Counted from the stretch's first letter, positions 17,589 through 26,103 are shown. The stretch: DNA of 64,000 bases from Thermomonas sp. (GCA_016720345.1 JADKKV010000006.1:124001-188000), one strand, 5' to 3'. A program made the numbers and translations. The notes: a model not told the origin generated them from the sequence alone.

Positions 17589-20500
17589 GCGTGGACCTCC
17601 TGCACCCGGCGCCCGGTGCGGCGCAGGAGCACGTAGTAGAGCAACGGGATCACCACCAGCGTCAGCACCGTGCTGACCAGGATGCCGAAGACCAGCGACA
17701 CCGCCAGCCCGTTGAAGATCGGGTCGTCGAGGATGAAGAACGCGCCCATCATCGCGGCCACGCCGGTCAGCACGATGGGCTTGGCGCGCACCGCGCAGGC
17801 ATCGATCACCGCGTCCACCAGCGGCACCCCGCGATCCACTTCCTGGTTGATGAAATCCACCAGCAGGATCGAGTTGCGCACGATGATCCCGGCCAGCGCG
17901 ATCATGCCGATCATGCTGGTGGCGGTGAACTGCGCGCCCAGCAGCGCATGCCCCGGCATCACCCCGATCACGGTCAGCGGGATCGGCGCCATGATCACCA
18001 GCGGCACCAGGTAGCTGCGGAACTGGGCGACCACCAGCAGGTAGATCAGGACCATGCCGGCGGCATAGGCGATGCCCATGTCGCGGAAGGTTTCGTAGGT
18101 GATCTGCCACTCGCCGTCCCACTTGATCGCGAAGCCGCTGGTGTCGGCCGGCTGGGCGATGAAGGACTGCGCGACCTGGTGGCCGCCGATGGCGTCGGTG
18201 GACACCTGCCCGACCAGGTCGAACATGCCGTACAGCGGGCTGTCGAGCTCGCCGGCCTCGTCGCCCATCACGTACACCACCGGCAGCAGGTCCTTGTGGT
18301 GGATCGCGCCGTCCCACGGCGCGCGCTGGACCGCGACCAGCTCCGACAGCGGCACCAGCTGGCCCTGGCCACCGCGCACCTTGAGTGCCAGCAGGCGGTC
18401 GACCGCGGCCTGTTCGGCGGGTGGCAGCCGCAGCCGCACCGGGCGCGGATACTTGGAGGCGCCGTCGTGGACGTAGGTTGCATCCAGTCCGGCGACCGCG
18501 GCGGCCAGCGCATCGCTGATCGCCGCCTGCGGCACCCCGAGCCGGGTGGCGCGCGCGCGGTCGACCACGATCACCTCGCGCGGGGCGTCGGATTCCACGC
18601 TGGTGTCGACGTCGACGATGCCTTCGGTCGCGAGGAAGCGGGCTTCCAGCGCCTTGCCGAGCTTGCGGCTGGCGGCGTAGTCGGGGCCGTAGACCTCGGC
18701 CACCAGCGGCGACAGCACCGGCGGCCCCGGCGGCACCTCGACCACCTTCACCGAGGCGTCGTGGCGGCGCCCGATCTCCGCCAGCCGCGGGCGCAGTTCG
18801 CGCGCGATGGCATGGCTCTGGCGGTCGCGGTGGTGCTTGTCGACCAGGTTGACCTGCAGGTCGCCGACGTTGCTGCCGCTGCGCAGGAAGTACTGCCGCA
18901 CCAGGCCGTTGAAGTTGATCGGCGCGGCGGTGCCGGCATAGCCCTGGTAGTCCAGCACCTCGGGCATGCGCTCGACCACCGCCGCCAGTTCGACCAGCAG
19001 CGCGTTGGTGTCCTCCAGGGTGCGTCCCTCGGGCAGGTCGACCACCACCTGCAGTTCGGACTTGTTGTCGAACGGCAGCATCTTCAGCACCACCAGCTGG
19101 AACACGGCCAGCGATGCCGCCAGCGCCACCAGCGCCACCATCGAGGCGAACAGCAGCCCGCGCTTGCGGCCGGCACCGGCACCCAGCAGGAACGGCGACA
19201 TCACCCTGCGGAACAGCCGATGCAGGCGGCCCAGCGGCTCCCCGTCGGGTGCGTGATCCGCTCCGCCGGCATGGCCGTGGCGGGCGAGCAGCTTGAGCGA
19301 CAGCCACGGCGTCACGATCAGGGCGATCGCCAGCGACAGCAGCATGCCGACCGAGGCGTTGATCGGGATCGGGCGCATGTACGGCCCCATCAGCCCGGAC
19401 ACGAACGCCATCGGCATCAGCGCCGCGATCACGGTGAAGGTGGCGAGGATGGTCGGCCCGCCGACTTCATCGACCGCCGGCGGGATCGCTTCGCGCAGCG
19501 ACTTGCCGCCGCGCGCCATGTGCCGGTGGATGTTCTCCACCACCACGATGGCGTCGTCGACGAGGATGCCGATCGAGAAGATCAGCGCGAACAGCGACAC
19601 CCGGTTGAGGGTGAACCCCATCGCCCACGAGGCGAACAGGGTCAGCGCCAGGGTCAGCACCACCGCGCTGCCGACCACGATCGCCTCGCGCCAGCCCAGC
19701 GCGAACAGCACCAGCAGCACCACCGAGGCGGTCGCGAACGCCAGCTTCTGCATCAGCTTGGCGGCCTTGTCGGCGGCGGTCCGGCCGTAATCGCGGGTGA
19801 CCGTGACCTCGACGCCCTCGGGGATCAATTCGCCCTTGAGCTGGCCGATACGGCGTGCGACTGCGCTGGTGATGTCGGCGGCGTTGCTGCCCGGCTTCTT
19901 GGCGATCGCGATGGTCACCGCGGGGGCGGCGCCCTGCGCGGGACCGGCCTTGCCGGCGGGTGCGCCGTGCCAGGCGTAGCGGCTGGCGATGTCGCCGCCG
20001 GCGCGCACCTGGGCCACGTCGGACAGCCGCAGCGGCCTGCCGCCGTCGAGCCCGATCACCAGGTCGCGCACGTCTTCGGCGCTGGCGAGGAAGGTGCCGG
20101 CGGTGACCGGCGTGGCCACCCCGCCACCCACGCGCTCACCCACCTGCTGCACCGCATTGGCGGCGCGCAGCGCCTGGCCGAGGTCGGCCACGGTGAGGCC
20201 GTGGCTGGCGAGGCGGGCGGGATCCAGGGTCACCGCGACCACCCGGTCCGGGGCACCGATCGTGTAGACGTCGCGCGTGCCCGGGATGCGCTTGAGTTCG
20301 GTTTCCAGGGTGTGTGCGACTTCGGCAAGCGCGGTGGCGCCGCGCGCGGGATCGTCGCTCCACAGGGTCAGTGCCATCACCGGCACGTCGTCGATGCCCT
20401 TCGGCTTGACCAGCGGCTGGCCGACGCCGACGCCCTGTGGCAGCCAGTCCTGGTTGGAATAGACCTGGTTGTACAGGCGCACGATCGCCGGCTGGCGTTC

Positions 20501-20824
20501 GACCCCGACCGTGTACTCGACGGTGAGCACCGCCATGCCCGGCCGGCTGACCGAATACACGTGCTTGACGCCTTCGATCTCCGACAGCTTCTGTTCCAGC
20601 GGCGTGCTCACCAGTTGCTCGACGTCGCGCGCACTGGCGCCGGCGAACGGCACGAACACGTTGGCCATGGTCACGTCGATCTGCGGCTCTTCCTCGCGCG
20701 GGGTGACCAGCACCGCGACCAGTCCCAGCAGCAGGCCGAGCAGGGCCAGGATCGGCGTCAGCGGGTTGGCCTGGAACGCGGCGGCCAACCGACCGGACAG
20801 GCCGAAGCGGCGCGGTTCAGTCAT
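17585..20824 (-). CDS. RND-family efflux permease in the sulfide island
   Basis: 1079 residues. It starts at the ATG 20822-20824, which overlaps the adaptor stop by 8 bases. The N-terminus has helix 1 followed by TPREEEPQIDVTMANVFVPF, typical of a divergent HAE1-like branch rather than AcrB. Porter domains, helices 2-6 and a second half (last helices about 940-1065) are complete. TM4 holds the proton-relay pair in SIGILVDDAIVVVENIHRHM. The methionine and Glu pattern of copper pumps (CusA) is not evident. The exported compound is unknown. From context it may be a sulfur compound or a toxicant linked to sulfide stress (inference). No outer-membrane channel gene is adjacent. Confidence 0.92.
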   Translation of the reverse strand: MTEPRRFGLSGRLAAAFQANPLTPILALLGLLLGLVAVLVTPREEEPQIDVTMANVFVPFAGASARDVEQLVSTPLEQKLSEIEGVKHVYSVSRPGMAVLTVEYTVGVERQPAIVRLYNQVYSNQDWLPQGVGVGQPLVKPKGIDDVPVMALTLWSDDPARGATALAEVAHTLETELKRIPGTRDVYTIGAPDRVVAVTLDPARLASHGLTVADLGQALRAANAVQQVGERVGGGVATPVTAGTFLASAEDVRDLVIGLDGGRPLRLSDVAQVRAGGDIASRYAWHGAPAGKAGPAQGAAPAVTIAIAKKPGSNAADITSAVARRIGQLKGELIPEGVEVTVTRDYGRTAADKAAKLMQKLAFATASVVLLVLFALGWREAIVVGSAVVLTLALTLFASWAMGFTLNRVSLFALIFSIGILVDDAIVVVENIHRHMARGGKSLREAIPPAVDEVGGPTILATFTVIAALMPMAFVSGLMGPYMRPIPINASVGMLLSLAIALIVTPWLSLKLLARHGHAGGADHAPDGEPLGRLHRLFRRVMSPFLLGAGAGRKRGLLFASMVALVALAASLAVFQLVVLKMLPFDNKSELQVVVDLPEGRTLEDTNALLVELAAVVERMPEVLDYQGYAGTAAPINFNGLVRQYFLRSGSNVGDLQVNLVDKHHRDRQSHAIARELRPRLAEIGRRHDASVKVVEVPPGPPVLSPLVAEVYGPDYAASRKLGKALEARFLATEGIVDVDTSVESDAPREVIVVDRARATRLGVPQAAISDALAAAVAGLDATYVHDGASKYPRPVRLRLPPAEQAAVDRLLALKVRGGQGQLVPLSELVAVQRAPWDGAIHHKDLLPVVYVMGDEAGELDSPLYGMFDLVGQVSTDAIGGHQVAQSFIAQPADTSGFAIKWDGEWQITYETFRDMGIAYAAGMVLIYLLVVAQFRSYLVPLVIMAPIPLTVIGVMPGHALLGAQFTATSMIGMIALAGIIVRNSILLVDFINQEVDRGVPLVDAVIDACAVRAKPIVLTGVAAMMGAFFILDDPIFNGLAVSLVFGILVSTVLTLVVIPLLYYVLLRRTGRRVQEVHA

Positions 20825-21899
20825 CGCCCCGCTCCATCGCCTTGCGCTGCGCCACCAGCGCCTGCACCGCGGCCACCGGATCGGCGGCCACGCGCTCGCC
20901 GGGCTTGAGCCCGGCCAGCACCTCGACGCGGTCGCCGCTGCGCTGGCCCAGCCGCAGCTGGCGCAAGGCAACCTGGTTGCCGGCGATGACGTAAACGCCA
21001 CTGACCTCGCCGCGCTGCATCAGCGCGCTGGCCGGCAGGCTCACCGCCGAAGGGGCCGCATTCGTGGCGATCGGGAACACCACCTTCGCGGTCATGCCCG
21101 GCGCGGGTGCACCCGGCATGTCCGCCAGCAGCACGCGAACGCCGACGCTGTGGGTGACCGGATCGGCGGCGGGAAACACCACCACCTGCGCGGCATCGAA
21201 GGCTTCGCCCCCGGCGAGTTCGATGCGGGCCTGCGGCCTGGCGCGGATCGCATCGGCCTCCGACTGCGGCACCTGCACCTGGATCCGCAATGCGCCAGGC
21301 GCGTACACCGCCAGCAACGGCTGCCCCGGGGCGACGCTCTCGCCCGGCTCCACCAGGCGCGCGCTGACGATTCCCGAATACGGCGCGCGCACCACCGTGT
21401 AGTCAGCCTGCTGCGCGGCCTGCGCAAGTTGCGCGCGGGCAGCGTCGCGGGCGGCAACGGCACTGTCGCGGGCCGCGCGGGCCTGGTCGACCTGCGCGCG
21501 CGACACGAACTGGCCGCCGGCCAGCGCGCTGAAGCGACGGTAGTTGGCCTCTGCCTCCGCCGCCGCAGCCTCGGCGGCACGCACCTGCGCGCGCGCGGTG
21601 TTGGCACCGGCCTGCTGCTCCACCGCGGACAACCGCAGCAGCACCTGGCCCTGCGCCACCCGGGTGTTGACGTCGACCAGTACGGCGGTGACCCGGCCCG
21701 CGGTCTGCGCGGTGAGTTCGGCCTGGCGCACCGCCTCGACCACGCCATCCCAGCGGCTGCCGGCACCGTTCGAGGCCGCCGTGACTTCGATGGTGTCGAG
21801 CGCGGGCAATGCGGGCGTGGTGGTGCCCGCCGGTTCGCCGCCGCAGGCCGCGAGGGCCAGAAAACCGGTGGCGAGCAGGGTCTTGCGCAAGTCGATCAT
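20817..21899 (-). CDS. RND periplasmic adaptor lipoprotein (MFP) in the sulfide island
   Basis: 360 residues from the ATG 21897-21899. The lipobox is LALAAC (Cys about 19). A barrel-sandwich domain (AELTAQTAGRVTAVLVDVNT ... VVRAPYSGIVSARLVEPGESV) encloses a long Ala/Glu/Gln alpha-hairpin (about 90-150), followed by a beta-barrel (AVYAPGALRIQVQVPQSEADAI) and a membrane-proximal domain ending LKPGERVAADPVAAV. It pairs with the overlapping RND permease and should be anchored to the inner membrane, reaching toward an outer-membrane channel. It lies 79 bases downstream of the DUF2892 gene. Confidence 0.92.
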   Translation of the reverse strand: MIDLRKTLLATGFLALAACGGEPAGTTTPALPALDTIEVTAASNGAGSRWDGVVEAVRQAELTAQTAGRVTAVLVDVNTRVAQGQVLLRLSAVEQQAGANTARAQVRAAEAAAAEAEANYRRFSALAGGQFVSRAQVDQARAARDSAVAARDAARAQLAQAAQQADYTVVRAPYSGIVSARLVEPGESVAPGQPLLAVYAPGALRIQVQVPQSEADAIRARPQARIELAGGEAFDAAQVVVFPAADPVTHSVGVRVLLADMPGAPAPGMTAKVVFPIATNAAPSAVSLPASALMQRGEVSGVYVIAGNQVALRQLRLGQRSGDRVEVLAGLKPGERVAADPVAAVQALVAQRKAMERGDD

Positions 21900-21978
21900 C
21901 GTGTCGGTCCGTCCATCGTCATTTCGTTTGGCGCACGCACCCGCCGCGCGCCGTGGCACGCGGCGGGCCTGGCGGCGA

Positions 21979-22194
21979 TCAGCGGCAGCAGCTGGCGTCG
22001 TTGGCGTTGCGGCCGATGCCGAGCTTGCGCATCACCATTCCCGCCGGGCAGAAGCCGGTGAACGCCGATTGGAACAGATTGAAGCCGATGAACGCAGTCA
22101 GCCAGAAGAAATTGGGATGGACGAACTGGGTCAGCAGCACGCTGACCACCACCATCACGCCGGCAAACGCCTGTACGGCTCGATCGAGGGTCAT
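21979..22194 (-). CDS. DUF2892 inner-membrane protein (YgaP-tail-like)
   Basis: 71 residues with two transmembrane helices (about 8-25 and 30-47). The pattern MTLDRAVQAFAGVMVVVSVLL ... FNLFQSAFTGFCPAGMVMRKLGI is that of DUF2892, the membrane domain that follows the rhodanese domain in E. coli YgaP. The conserved FCP cysteine and a terminal SCC give three Cys on the likely cytoplasmic side. It starts 25 bases after the sulfide:quinone oxidoreductase stop. The family is commonly found with rhodaneses and sulfur-handling genes, which fits here; its own activity is not known. Confidence 0.88.
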   Translation of the reverse strand: MTLDRAVQAFAGVMVVVSVLLTQFVHPNFFWLTAFIGFNLFQSAFTGFCPAGMVMRKLGIGRNANDASCCR

Positions 22195-22219
22195 GTCATT
22201 TCTCCTTGGGGGTCTGGAT

Positions 22220-23509
22220 TCAGCTGGAACGCTTGACGTCCTTCAGCCGCTCGATGCCGAGCGCGCTCAGGACGTATTTCTCGTAGATGGGTTCGGAGGT
22301 GCCGTTGCGCATCTTGTAGAGGAAGTATTTCTCGAACGCGATCTTGGCCAGGTGCACCCACTTGCCGATCCTGGTCCACGTGACATTGCGCGGCGGGATC
22401 TGCGGCAGCGCCACGAAGGCGGCGCCGGTATCGCCCATGTCGGCCAGGCAGACCGCGTTCCAGGTGCCCTCGAAGTCGGGAGCCTCGCCCTTCAGCTCGG
22501 CCTGGATGTTGCGCACGATGGTGGTGACCATCGACTCGATCATGAAGCCGGTCTTGGGCGCGCCGGTCGGCACCGGCGTGGCTTCCACCGGCGGTATCGC
22601 CACGCATACGCCGGCCGAGAAGATCTTCGGATACTTCGGGCTGCGCTGGTGCTTGTCCACGATCACGAAGCCGCGCGGGTTGCACAGGCCTTCCACCGCC
22701 GCCACCGGCTCCACGCCCTTGAACGCCGGCAGCAGCATCGAGAACTTGAACGGCAGCACGTGCGATTCGCCGGGCTGGCCCTTGGCATCGTGCTCGACCA
22801 CGGTCATCTCGCCGTCGCGCACCTCGGCCACCTTGCTGTTGACGATCCACTTGATGTGGCGCTGGCGCATCTCCGATTCCATCAGGCCCTTGGAATCGCC
22901 GACGCCGCCCAGCCCCATGTGGCCGATGTACGGCTCGCTGGTGACGAAGGTCATCGGCACCTTGTCGCGCAGCTTGCGCTTGCGCAGGTCGGCATCGACG
23001 ATCATCGCGAACTCGTAGGCCGGGCCGAAGCAGCTGGCACCGGCCACCGCGCCGATCACCACCGGGCCGGGATCCTGCAGGAATGCCTGGTAGGCCTCCC
23101 ACGCGTGCGCGGCGTGCGGGGTGGTGCAGACCGACTGGGTGAAGCCGCCGTCCGGGCCGGTGCCGGGCACTTCCTCGAAGGCCAGCTTCGGACCGGTGCA
23201 GACCAGCAGGTAGTCGTAGGGGATGCGCTCGCCGCCGCCGGTGATCACCGCGTCGCCTTCGGCATCGATGCGTTCGACGCCATCACCGTTGAACGCGATG
23301 CCGTGCTTGCCGACGTGTCCGGCCACGTCCAGGGTGATCTGCTCCTGCTGGCGCCAACCTACTGCCAGCCACGGGTTGGACGGGGTGAAGCCGAACTGGC
23401 CGCCCTTGCCCACCAGCGTGACCTCGTGCCCCTTGCCCAGCACCTCGCGCAGCTCGTATGCCGCGCTCATGCCGCCCAGCCCTGCGCCCATCACCACGAT
23501 CCTGGCCAT
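22220..23509 (-). CDS. sqr: Sulfide:quinone oxidoreductase
   Basis: 429 residues. The N-terminal FAD motif is RIVVMGAGLGGMSAAYEL. Three candidate catalytic cysteines fall where they lie in the Acidithiobacillus-type enzyme: C128 (SVCTTPH), C160 (GASCFGPAYEF) and C354 (NAVCLADMGDTG). The stretch IPPVEATPVPTGAPKTGFMIESM is also characteristic of that branch. A C-terminal amphipathic region (WVHLAKIAFEKYFLYKM) suits monotopic membrane binding. It oxidises sulfide to persulfide or polysulfide and reduces quinone. It is the first leftward gene from the divergent regulatory region at 23510-23591 and heads the seven-gene run. Confidence 0.93.
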   Translation of the reverse strand: MARIVVMGAGLGGMSAAYELREVLGKGHEVTLVGKGGQFGFTPSNPWLAVGWRQQEQITLDVAGHVGKHGIAFNGDGVERIDAEGDAVITGGGERIPYDYLLVCTGPKLAFEEVPGTGPDGGFTQSVCTTPHAAHAWEAYQAFLQDPGPVVIGAVAGASCFGPAYEFAMIVDADLRKRKLRDKVPMTFVTSEPYIGHMGLGGVGDSKGLMESEMRQRHIKWIVNSKVAEVRDGEMTVVEHDAKGQPGESHVLPFKFSMLLPAFKGVEPVAAVEGLCNPRGFVIVDKHQRSPKYPKIFSAGVCVAIPPVEATPVPTGAPKTGFMIESMVTTIVRNIQAELKGEAPDFEGTWNAVCLADMGDTGAAFVALPQIPPRNVTWTRIGKWVHLAKIAFEKYFLYKMRNGTSEPIYEKYVLSALGIERLKDVKRSS

Positions 23510-23591
23510 TTACCATCTCCTGCCGGTTTGTGCTGGAATTAATATTAGATACCCCTTATATTAGTGTCAACTGATATTTCAAGGAGTCCCG
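23510..23591. promoter_or_regulatory. AT-rich divergent promoter/operator between sqr and the rhodanese gene
   Basis: An 82-base region that stands out by its AT content in a 70% GC chromosome. The heptamer ATATTAG occurs twice in direct orientation, at 23542-23548 and 23558-23564 (16-base period), and TAATATTA at 23540-23547 is a perfect palindrome. A related GATAT lies at 23574-23578. The rhodanese ribosome-binding site AAGGAG is at 23581-23586. The nearby ArsR-type repressor of the BigR kind is the obvious ligand, since BigR proteins bind AT-rich sites over their own divergent promoters (family knowledge). -10-like TATATT and TTAATA sequences are embedded in the repeats. Confidence 0.75.
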
Positions 23592-23984
23592 ATGACCAAG
23601 TTCCTCACCGCCGCCGACCTCGTTGCCGAAGCCCAGGCGCGCATCCGCGAAGTGCCACCGCAGCGGTTCGAGGGCGGGTTCGGCGACGCGGTGCTGATCG
23701 ACGTGCGCGAACCTGCCGAATTCGAAACCGGCCACATCCCCGGTGCGATCAACATCCCGCGCGGCGTGCTGGAGTTCCAGGTGGACGCGCATCCGGCGGT
23801 GGCCAATGTCAGCGACCCGGCGCTCTCGCACAGGGAGCGCCCGGTCGTGTTGGCGTGCCGCACCGGCGGCCGCGCCGCGCTTGCGGCAGACAACCTGCAG
23901 CGGCTCGGTTTCGCCGACGTGCGCTCGATCGCCGGTGGCGTGCTGGGCTGGGCCGAAGCCGGCCTGCCGCTGGTGGTACGTTAA
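23592..23984 (+). CDS. Rhodanese-domain sulfurtransferase
   Basis: 130 residues, a single rhodanese domain. The CH2A-like block VLIDVREPAEFETGHIPGA and the active-site loop CRTGGRA (C89, in VVLACRTGGRAALAA) are intact. The loop length fits a single-domain thiosulfate or glutathione-persulfide sulfurtransferase; cytoplasmic. An AAGGAG site precedes the ATG by about 5 bases. It is the first rightward gene of the sulfide island, 4 bases from the ArsR-type repressor gene. In Xylella and Agrobacterium the equivalent rhodanese is fused to the metallo-hydrolase (Blh); here the two are separate genes. Confidence 0.95.
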   Translation: MTKFLTAADLVAEAQARIREVPPQRFEGGFGDAVLIDVREPAEFETGHIPGAINIPRGVLEFQVDAHPAVANVSDPALSHRERPVVLACRTGGRAALAADNLQRLGFADVRSIAGGVLGWAEAGLPLVVR

Positions 23985-23988
23985 GCGG

Positions 23989-24339
23989 ATGACGCAGGCA
24001 CGCCGCAAACCCGCGCCGCCGGTGCTGGATCCGGAATCGATGCGCGCGCACGCCGCCGACGCCAGCCGCCTGCTGAAGGCGCTGGCGAACGACAAGCGGC
24101 TGATGCTGCTGTGCCTGCTGTCCGAGGGCGAACGCTCGGTCGGCGAACTGAACGCGCGCGTCGACCTCAGCCAGTCGGCGTTGTCGCAACACCTCGCGGT
24201 GCTGCGCGAGGACGGCCTGGTGACCACGCGCCGCGACGCCCAGGCGATCCTCTATTCGGTCGCACCCGGCCCCGCGCAACGCATCATCGCAACCCTGCAC
24301 GACATCTACTGCGGCAACGACCCTCCTTTCTGCGAGTGA
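23989..24339 (+). CDS. BigR/SqrR-type ArsR-family persulfide-sensing repressor
   Basis: 116 residues. An ArsR winged helix-turn-helix (about 20-100) has recognition helix QSALSQHLAVLREDGLV. Two cysteines fall exactly at C42 (MLLCLLSEGE) and C108 (DIYCGNDPP), the numbering of the thiol switch in BigR; a further C115 lies near the end. In BigR/SqrR proteins, persulfides link the two cysteines by di- to tetrasulfide bonds and release DNA (family knowledge). The alpha3N/alpha5 metal-site residues of ArsR and SmtB are not seen. The start is the ATG 23989-23991. Its predicted target is the divergent region at 23510-23591. Confidence 0.92.
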   Translation: MTQARRKPAPPVLDPESMRAHAADASRLLKALANDKRLMLLCLLSEGERSVGELNARVDLSQSALSQHLAVLREDGLVTTRRDAQAILYSVAPGPAQRIIATLHDIYCGNDPPFCE

Positions 24340-24344
24340 ATGCG

Positions 24345-25223
24345 ATGGGCGCGCCCCTGCAGATCGAGCCATTCCTGCATGCCGGCAGCGGCACCTGGAC
24401 CCATGTGGTCCACCGCGGCGATGACGCGGTGGTGATCGACCCGGTCCTGGACTACGACGCCGCTTCCGGGCGGATCGGCGTCGCAGGCCTGCAGGCGGTG
24501 CGGGACTACCTCGACACGCACGGCCTGCAGCTGCGCCGCATCCTCGAGACCCATGCCCACGCCGACCACCTGAGCGCAGCCGCGGTGCTGCGCGCGGCCA
24601 CCGGCGCGCCGGTCGGGATCGGCGACGGCATCCGCCAGGTGCAGGCGCATTTCGCGCAGGTGTTCGCCATCGATGGCGACGACCCGGCCCTGCGCGATGC
24701 GTTCGACGCGACCTTCCGCGACGGCGACGCGATCGAGGCGGGCTCTCTGCGCTTCCATGTGCTGGCCCTGCCCGGGCACACCTCGGACAGCCTGGGCTAT
24801 GCGATCGACGGCCACGTGTTCGTGGGCGACAGCGTGTTCGCACCCGACATCGGCACCGCGCGCTGCGACTTCCCGGGCGGCAACATGCAGGCACTGCATG
24901 CCTCGATCCAGCGCCTGCATGCAATGGACGAGGCCACCGTGCTGCACCTGTGCCACGACTATCCGCCCGCCGGACGCGGCCCGCGCAGCAGCGTGACCGT
25001 TGGCGAGAGCCGGCGCGACAACCGCATGCTGAATGCCGGCACCACGCTGGAGGCGTTCGTCGATGCCCGGCGCGCGCGCGATGCGCAGCTGGCCGCGCCG
25101 GCGCTGCTGTATCCGGCGCTGCAGGTGAATATCCGTGGCGGTCGGCTGCCGCCGGCGCAGGCGAACGGACGCCATTACCTGGCCACGCCACTGCAGGGCG
25201 AGCTGCCCGCGGGGCTTGCCTGA
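24345..25223 (+). CDS. Persulfide dioxygenase-like MBL-fold metallo-hydrolase
   Basis: 292 residues. Metallo-beta-lactamase motifs: THAHADH (H70, H72, D74, H75), the PGHTSDS block (His about 146), the GDSVFAPDIGTARCDFPGG block (Asp ligand) and the C-terminal LCHDYPP His. The DIGTARCDFPGG stretch is typical of ETHE1/Blh persulfide dioxygenases, which use one Fe(II) to oxidise glutathione persulfide to sulfite and glutathione. The ATG at 24345 is preferred; a GTG at 24336 would overlap the repressor stop. It is the third gene of the rightward operon. Its sulfite product suits the TauE/SafE gene that follows. Confidence 0.93.
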   Translation: MGAPLQIEPFLHAGSGTWTHVVHRGDDAVVIDPVLDYDAASGRIGVAGLQAVRDYLDTHGLQLRRILETHAHADHLSAAAVLRAATGAPVGIGDGIRQVQAHFAQVFAIDGDDPALRDAFDATFRDGDAIEAGSLRFHVLALPGHTSDSLGYAIDGHVFVGDSVFAPDIGTARCDFPGGNMQALHASIQRLHAMDEATVLHLCHDYPPAGRGPRSSVTVGESRRDNRMLNAGTTLEAFVDARRARDAQLAAPALLYPALQVNIRGGRLPPAQANGRHYLATPLQGELPAGLA

Positions 25224-25293
25224 GCGCGCCGCTTGCGCTGGTGCCGGCCGCGCTGGCACGCTCGCGCTCCGTCCGCCAGGCCGCACCGCTTCG

Positions 25294-26043
25294 ATGACCT
25301 CCCCCGATCTCCTGCTGGCCGCGCTGTTCTTCGCGGTCGCCGTGCTGTACTCCTCGGTCGGCCACGCCGGCGCCAGCGGCTACATCGCCTCGATGGCCCT
25401 GCTCGGCTTCGCGCCGGAACAGGTGCGGCCGACCGCACTCGCCCTGAACCTGCTGGTTGGCGGCATCGGCCTGTACCGCTGGTGGCGCGGCGGCCACGTG
25501 CGCTGGCGCAACGTGCTGCCGTTCGTGCTGGCGTCGGCGCCGGCGGCCTTCTTCTCCGCGCAGATCAAGTTGCCGAAGGAAAGCTATTCGCTGCTGCTGG
25601 GCATCGTGCTGCTGGTTGCCGCGATCGGCGTGTTCCGCCATGCATCGCGTGCCGAGAGCGAAGACGCCGCCGCGCAGGGCCGAAACGTGCCGTGGCTGGC
25701 CGGCCTGCTGGTCGGCGCGGCCATCGGCACGCTGTCCGGCCTCACCGGCACCGGCGGCGCGATCTTCCTCACCCCGCTGCTGCTGTTCGCGCACTGGATG
25801 CCGACCCGCGAAGCCAGCGGCACCTCGGTCGCCTTCGTCTGGATCAACTCGCTGACCGGGTTGGCCGGCCTGCTGCACTCCGGGCAGTCGCTGCCGGCGA
25901 TGCTGCCGTGGTGGTTGGGCGTGGTCGCGATCGGCGCGCTGATCGGCACCCAGATGGGCTTGAAGTGGCTGCCGGTGCGCGGGCTGCGTTATGCGCTTTG
26001 CGCGGTCCTGTTGATCGCGTCCGGGAAGCTGCTGCTGGCCTGA
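25294..26043 (+). CDS. TSUP-family (TauE/SafE) sulfite/organosulfur transporter
   Basis: 249 residues with about eight hydrophobic segments in two repeats. The conserved GHAGASGYIASMALLGFAPEQVRPTALALN segment and the repeat-related LSGLTGTGGAIFLTPLLLFAHW segment are hallmarks of the TSUP family, whose members move sulfite, sulfoacetate or other sulfur oxyanions across the inner membrane. It is 70 bases after the persulfide-dioxygenase-like gene on the same strand. The simplest reading is export of the sulfite made by that enzyme. The direction and substrate are inferred from context. Confidence 0.9.
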   Translation: MTSPDLLLAALFFAVAVLYSSVGHAGASGYIASMALLGFAPEQVRPTALALNLLVGGIGLYRWWRGGHVRWRNVLPFVLASAPAAFFSAQIKLPKESYSLLLGIVLLVAAIGVFRHASRAESEDAAAQGRNVPWLAGLLVGAAIGTLSGLTGTGGAIFLTPLLLFAHWMPTREASGTSVAFVWINSLTGLAGLLHSGQSLPAMLPWWLGVVAIGALIGTQMGLKWLPVRGLRYALCAVLLIASGKLLLA

Positions 26044-26054
26044 TCGCCACCAAC

Positions 26055-26082
26055 GCAAGCGGCGCCCGCAGGCACCGCTTGC
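26055..26082. terminator. Bidirectional hairpin between the TSUP gene and tkt
   Basis: A 12-bp stem, GCAAGCGGCGCC (26055-26066) and GGCACCGCTTGC (26071-26082), with one G-T type mismatch and a 4-base loop, between two convergent genes. Confidence 0.65.
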
Positions 26083-26103
26083 CGAGACCCTGGAACGCAG
26101 TGC

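Noticed and set aside
17453-20908. A 1151-codon open frame on the plus strand opposite the RND permease
   Set aside because: It is the complement of a clear RND permease; its product is Arg/His/Gln-rich low complexity with no domain. High GC removes stop codons from opposite frames.
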